The notes under the pieces were generated by a model. That model was not told the origin of the DNA. It did not search any database and saw nothing but the letters and a program-made list of their open reading frames with translations. This document shows positions 6,615 through 9,561 of a stretch of DNA of 9,561 nucleotides, piece after piece. Position numbers and translations under genes: made by a program. The stretch is from Acidobacteriaceae bacterium. Lineage in GTDB: Bacteria; Acidobacteriota; Terriglobia; Terriglobales; Acidobacteriaceae. Each line of letters starts with the position of its first letter. The first letter of the stretch is position 1. The stretch lies in NCBI GenBank assembly GCA_027307295.1, contig DAHUXF010000084.1, positions 1-9,561 on the forward strand, in the 5' to 3' direction.

Positions 6615-7229
6615 TCAGTATTTTCTCAGGACGCCAATCACCCGGCCTTGAAGCTGCACGGATTTCGCCGGCACAATAATGGGCTTCATCGCGCTGTTGG
6701 AAGGTTGCAGGCGAATGTTCATGCCTTCACGGAAGAGCCGCTTCAGCGTGGCGTCAGTGCCGTCCACCAGCGCAACCACAATTTCTCCATCACGGGCGTT
6801 ATTGGTTTTCTCTACCAGTACGTAGTCGCCATCCACAATATGTTCGTCCCGCATGCTCTCGCCTTTCACTTGCAGGACAAAGACGTCTTTGGAGCGGGTG
6901 ATGTCGCCCAGGGAGATGGTTTCAGGGTTTTCTACAGCTTCAATCGGATGGCCGGCGGCGATGCGTCCCATCAAGGGCAGCGCCAACTCTTTGGGCGGCT
7001 GCCGCTTGAAGAGTCCGCGTATCGGCAGCACGTCAATAGACCGGCTGCGATTGTAGTCACGCTTGAGCAGGCCCTTTTTTTCCAGGTTGGAAATATGTTT
7101 GTGCACCGTAGCCAGAGAGCTAAGGCCCAGTCCATCGCCAATTTCTTCAAAGGATGGCGAATAGCCGTTGCGCTGCACAAAGTCGTGGATAAAGTCGTAA
7201 ACCTGCCGCTGTCTCTTCGTAATAGCCAT
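6615..7229 (-). CDS. lexA: LexA repressor, SOS response regulator and self-cleaving protease
   Basis: A 204-residue repressor of DNA-damage genes that self-cleaves when RecA filaments form. The N-terminal winged helix-turn-helix (about 1-65) has KRQRQVYDFIHDFV and GYSPSFEEIGDGLGLSS, with the recognition helix near residues 38-53. The C-terminal S24 peptidase domain has the cleavage bond Ala92-Gly93 in GRIAAGHP, nucleophile Ser125 in KGESM and general base Lys163 in DATLKRLF. All needed residues are present and the length is normal (E. coli 202). The start ATG 7229 aligns with family N-termini; no Shine-Dalgarno precedes it. The promoter just upstream predicts a leader of only a few bases, and a LexA-box-like sequence in that promoter suggests autoregulation. 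It stands alone, without recA or a mutagenesis cassette beside it. Confidence 0.97.
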   Translation of the reverse strand: MAITKRQRQVYDFIHDFVQRNGYSPSFEEIGDGLGLSSLATVHKHISNLEKKGLLKRDYNRSRSIDVLPIRGLFKRQPPKELALPLMGRIAAGHPIEAVENPETISLGDITRSKDVFVLQVKGESMRDEHIVDGDYVLVEKTNNARDGEIVVALVDGTDATLKRLFREGMNIRLQPSNSAMKPIIVPAKSVQLQGRVIGVLRKY

Positions 7230-7237
7230 GCAGCGAA

Positions 7238-7266
7238 ATTATTACGAATGAAAGGCGAACTGTCAA
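7238..7266 (-). promoter_or_regulatory. lexA promoter with LexA-box-like spacer
   Basis: Read leftward: a perfect -35 TTGACA (7261-7266), a 16-bp spacer, then TAATAAT (7238-7244) as the -10. The spacer starts with GTTC (7257-7260) and, after 7 bp, has ATTC (7246-7249), one base from the GTTC-N7-GTTC pattern known for alphaproteobacterial LexA. A repressor there would cover the spacer and block polymerase. Expected transcription start is about 7231-7233, only 2-4 nt before the ATG. Confidence 0.7.
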
Positions 7267-7330
7267 GGATTTTATCAGGAGGAATCATTTTGCTCACCCC
7301 CAAATAGCCGCATTCCATAAATCGCTTTTC

Positions 7331-7358
7331 AAAAACAGGGACGCTTCGGCAGCCTGTT
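7331..7358 (-). terminator. Possible terminator of the kynureninase-like gene
   Basis: AACAGG (7334-7339) and CCTGTT (7353-7358) form a 6-bp stem around a 13-nt loop. Read leftward it runs into TTTTT (7331-7335), partly shared with the stem. It overlaps the stop codon of the upstream PLP-enzyme gene. The stem is short, so termination may be partial and some transcripts could continue toward lexA. Confidence 0.45.
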
Positions 7359-8529
7359 ATTTGGCGGTTTCGGCCACGCCCATCCGGCTCAAAATTTCAT
7401 CCACCGTGGCGATGGCGCGGTCGATTTCTTCCAGGGTGTTGTAAAAGTGCGGTGAAAATCTTACGCCTGCCCGAGGCCGCCAATCCACGAGCACATCGCG
7501 GCGCAACAGCTCCTGGCAGACCTCTTTGGAATTCGGCATATCGATGGCGACAGTGCCGCCGCGCCGCTCGGGATCGCGCGGCGCATTCACCCGCCAACCA
7601 CGCTGGTCCGCCAGTTCAATTAAGCGGGCGGTCATCTTTTTCGACTTTTCCCTGATCCGCGCCACCCCGGCTTCATGAATGATCTTCAGTCCCGGCATAG
7701 CTGTGTAAAATCCGGGGACATTGGAAGTGCCCTGCATGAACCGGAACGGCGCTTCACCATACCGGGTGGGACCGGTCTCAAACCCAAATGGATTTTCATG
7801 GGCAAACCAGCCGGTAAAATTAGGCTCCAGCGTTTTACCCAGGTCTGGCCGCACGTAAAGATAGGACGTGCCCGCTCCTCCGCACAACCACTTGAGCACG
7901 CCGCCCACCGCAAAATCCACGTTGAGGGCCTGCACATCCACCGGCACGTTGCCCAGGGACTGGAAGCAATCCAGCACCACCAGCGCGCCCACACGGTGCG
8001 CTTTTTCGACGATCGGTTTTACGTCCTTAATATAAGAACTGCGGAAGACCACGTGCGAAATGGGGACTACCAGGGTTTCTTCATCAATGGCGTCAATCAG
8101 CCGTTGTGTGGAAACGTGGACTCCATCATCGGTAGGGACCATGTGAACGCGCGCGCCCCGGGACCGCTGCGCCTCCCAGAAATACATCACCGACGGAAAA
8201 TTCATGTCACTGTAGACGACCTTGTTGCGTTTGCCGCTGAAGTCAAGGCAGCTGGCCACCACAGCCTGGCAGCTGGTCACGTTCAGATGCATGCTCACCG
8301 AGCCGTGTGCAGCATTCATGATGCCGCCGATGGCGTTGCCTACCTCCGCCGCCAGCATCCACCAGCGTTCTTCCCAGGCGCGCACGCCACGGGTGGCCCA
8401 GATGTCACAGTACGCACGGGCTGAGTCATAGACGCCGCGAGGCATCGCGCCCAGCGAGTTGCTGATCATATAAGTGGTGCGTTCCAGGATAGGGAACTCG
8501 GGACGGAAGCGTATCAGGTCGTCAGTCAT
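7357..8529 (-). CDS. Class-V aminotransferase-fold PLP enzyme, kynureninase-like
   Basis: A predicted 390-residue cytoplasmic PLP enzyme. Fold-type I class-V features: substrate-binding N-terminus TYMISNSLGAMPRG (about 19-32), a phosphate-binding region near residues 84-90, the PLP-stacking Asp187 in LVVLDCFQSLG, and the Schiff-base Lys213 in GGVLKWLCGGAG. The C-terminal RAGVRFSPHFYNTLEEID is typical of KynU and related enzymes. Kynureninase cleaves L-kynurenine to anthranilate and alanine, but cysteine desulfurase- or epimerase-like members share this layout, so the substrate is not certain. The start is ATG 8529, which gives the normal domain start; the frame is open up to a GTG at 8685, adding 52 residues that resemble a weak signal peptide (LSATTLLLLPATPA) but carry no domain. 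Neither start has a clear ribosome site. The gene is divergent from a permease gene, which might supply an amino acid substrate. Confidence 0.85.
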   Translation of the reverse strand: MTDDLIRFRPEFPILERTTYMISNSLGAMPRGVYDSARAYCDIWATRGVRAWEERWWMLAAEVGNAIGGIMNAAHGSVSMHLNVTSCQAVVASCLDFSGKRNKVVYSDMNFPSVMYFWEAQRSRGARVHMVPTDDGVHVSTQRLIDAIDEETLVVPISHVVFRSSYIKDVKPIVEKAHRVGALVVLDCFQSLGNVPVDVQALNVDFAVGGVLKWLCGGAGTSYLYVRPDLGKTLEPNFTGWFAHENPFGFETGPTRYGEAPFRFMQGTSNVPGFYTAMPGLKIIHEAGVARIREKSKKMTARLIELADQRGWRVNAPRDPERRGGTVAIDMPNSKEVCQELLRRDVLVDWRPRAGVRFSPHFYNTLEEIDRAIATVDEILSRMGVAETAK

Positions 8530-8603
8530 AGGGAACAATTCTGCCTTAATTCGCTCAAGTTTACACAGCATTTGGATGATACTCAAAAAAACAGATTCCG
8601 GTC

Positions 8604-8635
8604 TTTGCTGAGCCGGTGTGGCCGGCAGCAGCAAA
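8604..8635. repeat. Two-part hairpin upstream of the kynureninase-like gene
   Basis: TTTGCTG (8604-8610) pairs with CAGCAAA (8629-8635), and inside it GCCGG (8612-8616) pairs with CCGGC (8622-8626) around a 5-nt loop; a small internal loop separates the two stems. Read leftward, a run of seven T (8585-8591) follows after a 12-nt gap, too far for a standard terminator. It would lie in the leader RNA if the gene begins at 8529, or within codons if the GTG at 8685 is used. Confidence 0.45.
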
Positions 8636-8761
8636 AGCGTAGTTGCTGAAAGCCACCGACCTTTACAGCAAAGGGGTGCGCTCACACAGTGTCAACGGAA
8701 AGCCGTCTCTGCAAGAAATCTTCGTCTGCGGTAAGTCTTAGCGTGCGCGCCTTCCACTCGA

Positions 8762-8770
8762 TGCTATATT
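8762..8770 (+). promoter_or_regulatory. Candidate extended -10 promoter of the permease gene
   Basis: TGCTATATT matches an extended -10 (TG, one base, then TATATT, 8765-8770). No good -35 stands at normal spacing, which extended -10 promoters tolerate. Transcription would start near 8776, only about 8 nt before the ATG at 8784. No ribosome site is visible there. Confidence 0.4.
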
Positions 8771-8783
8771 GCATTTCACTACG

Positions 8784-9302
8784 ATGCGAAAGACGCAAAA
8801 GGGCCAACGCCGCAAACTTACCGTTCTGTCATTGGCAGCGGCCACATACTTTATGGTCTCCGGCGGGCCGTATGGCATGGAGGACCTGGTAAAGGATGCC
8901 GGCTACCGGCTGGCAATCGTTGTCCTTTTTCTCGTTCCGATCTTCTGGAGCCTGCCCACAGGCCTAATGGTGGGTGAGCTGGCGGCGGCCATGCCGGCGG
9001 AAGGGGGCTTTTATGTCTGGGTACGGCGCGCCATGGGGCCGTTCTGGGGTTTTCAGGAAGCATGGCTTTCGCTGGCCGCCAGTGTCTTTGATATGGCGAT
9101 CTATCCCACGCTCTTTGTCTTCTACCTGGGACAACGATGGCCTGCTCTGACTGCCGGACACCGGGGCGTGTCCATGGCTGTGGCAATGGTCCTGGTGTGC
9201 ATGCTCTGGAACCTGTTGGGCGCTAAAGCCGTCGGCAATGGTTCTGTGATGCTAGGCGCGCTGATGTTAAGCCCCTTCGCACTGATTGTTCTCTTCGCCT
9301 AA
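8784..9302 (+). CDS. APC-family amino acid/polyamine permease, N-terminal part ended by a premature TAA
   Basis: An integral inner-membrane secondary transporter of the amino acid-polyamine-organocation family. The 172 residues before the stop cover about five membrane segments: roughly 12-35 with SGGPYGMEDLV (the unwound substrate-binding part of TM1), 42-68 with WSLPTGLMVGELAAAMP, 85-116 with GPFWGFQEAW and AIYPTLFVFYL, 128-147, and 152-172. The GGPYGMED, GGFYVWV and GPFWGFQ blocks resemble the LAT/polyamine-uptake type better than classical YhdG-like permeases; substrate unknown. TAA at 9300-9302 ends the frame inside TM5, and the same frame continues directly with clear permease sequence, so this is the front half of a broken gene (usual total ~430-480 residues). 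The start ATG 8784 is preferred to a TTG five codons upstream. It is divergent from the kynureninase-like gene. Confidence 0.85.
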   Translation: MRKTQKGQRRKLTVLSLAAATYFMVSGGPYGMEDLVKDAGYRLAIVVLFLVPIFWSLPTGLMVGELAAAMPAEGGFYVWVRRAMGPFWGFQEAWLSLAASVFDMAIYPTLFVFYLGQRWPALTAGHRGVSMAVAMVLVCMLWNLLGAKAVGNGSVMLGALMLSPFALIVLFA

Positions 9303-9561
9303 TTCCGTCATGTCTCTCTAGGCACCGTGCCGCCCACGCACGGTAGTTTCCTTACCGGCATTCTGGTGGCGATGTGGAACTATATGGGTTGGGACAATGC
9401 CTCTACGGTCGCCAATGAAGTGGAGGAGCCGCAGAAGACCTATCCCCGCGTGATGTTGTTGGCGCTGGGTGCCATTTTTTTCTCGTACGTCATCCCAGTC
9501 ATTGCCGTGTGGCGGTTGCATGTGCAGGCTGAGGTCTGGTCCACAGGCAGCTGGGCCAGCA
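9303..9561 (+). pseudogene. Continuation of the APC permease after the in-frame stop, cut by window edge
   Basis: Directly after the TAA, the same reading frame stays open for 86 codons to the window edge and encodes recognisable APC permease sequence: GILVAMWNYMGWDNASTVANEVEEPQKTYP (about 9354-9443 region) corresponds to the conserved TM6 and following cytoplasmic loop, then a membrane segment LLALGAIFFSYVIPVIAVW. No frameshift and no further stop are present, so one nonsense codon accounts for the break. Either the gene is a recent pseudogene, the base is a sequencing or assembly error, or the stop is read through. A separately translated second half is unlikely: no ribosome site with a start codon appears just after the stop, and half a permease would not fold alone. 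Confidence 0.75.

Noticed and set aside
6564..7307. Plus-strand 247-codon frame over lexA
   Set aside because: Antisense to a complete lexA with all catalytic residues; no recognisable domain.
7675..8424. Plus-strand 249-codon frame over the PLP enzyme gene
   Set aside because: Antisense shadow of the kynureninase-like gene; His/Arg-rich translation without motifs.
1..9561. Search for CRISPR repeats, tRNA or rRNA genes, insertion sequences and defence or toxin-antitoxin modules
   Set aside because: No spaced direct repeats, tRNA-like cloverleaf, transposase motif or small paired toxin-antitoxin frames were seen; the window is ordinary housekeeping content.

Overview
The window looks like core chromosomal sequence from a Gram-negative soil-type bacterium, most likely an acidobacterium. 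I infer this from overall protein resemblance; nothing in the window proves taxonomy. GC is moderate and gene density is normal. I see no insertion sequences, phage genes, tRNA or rRNA genes, or CRISPR array. Most genes look like separate transcription units with their own intrinsic terminators.

Layout, left to right. A thiolase (acetyl-CoA acetyltransferase type) runs leftward off the window edge, about 7-10 residues short of its end. A short promoter-containing gap follows, then a leftward outer-membrane beta-barrel protein, a leftward Mn-type superoxide dismutase (sodA), and a leftward E1 component of 2-oxoglutarate dehydrogenase (sucA). About 470 bp with no credible gene but several inverted repeats separates sucA from the rightward thioredoxin gene trxA. 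trxA converges on the leftward SOS repressor gene lexA, each with a terminator-like hairpin. Upstream of lexA is a leftward class-V PLP enzyme of the kynureninase-like type. Divergent from it, at the right edge, is an APC-family amino acid/polyamine permease whose reading frame is broken by one in-frame TAA.

The left part covers acyl-CoA/TCA metabolism (thiolase, sucA) and redox defence (sodA, trxA). The lexA promoter is the clearest regulatory region: a perfect -35 box, a good -10 box and a LexA-box-like pair of half sites in the spacer, placed so that the mRNA would be nearly leaderless. The right end pairs a possible amino-acid-degrading PLP enzyme with a divergent, probably inactivated, amino acid permease.

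I did not find a convincing new multi-gene system. The items most worth a second look are the interrupted permease, the lexA promoter architecture, the E1 protein that lacks the N-terminal E2-docking segment, and the inverted repeats between sucA and trxA.
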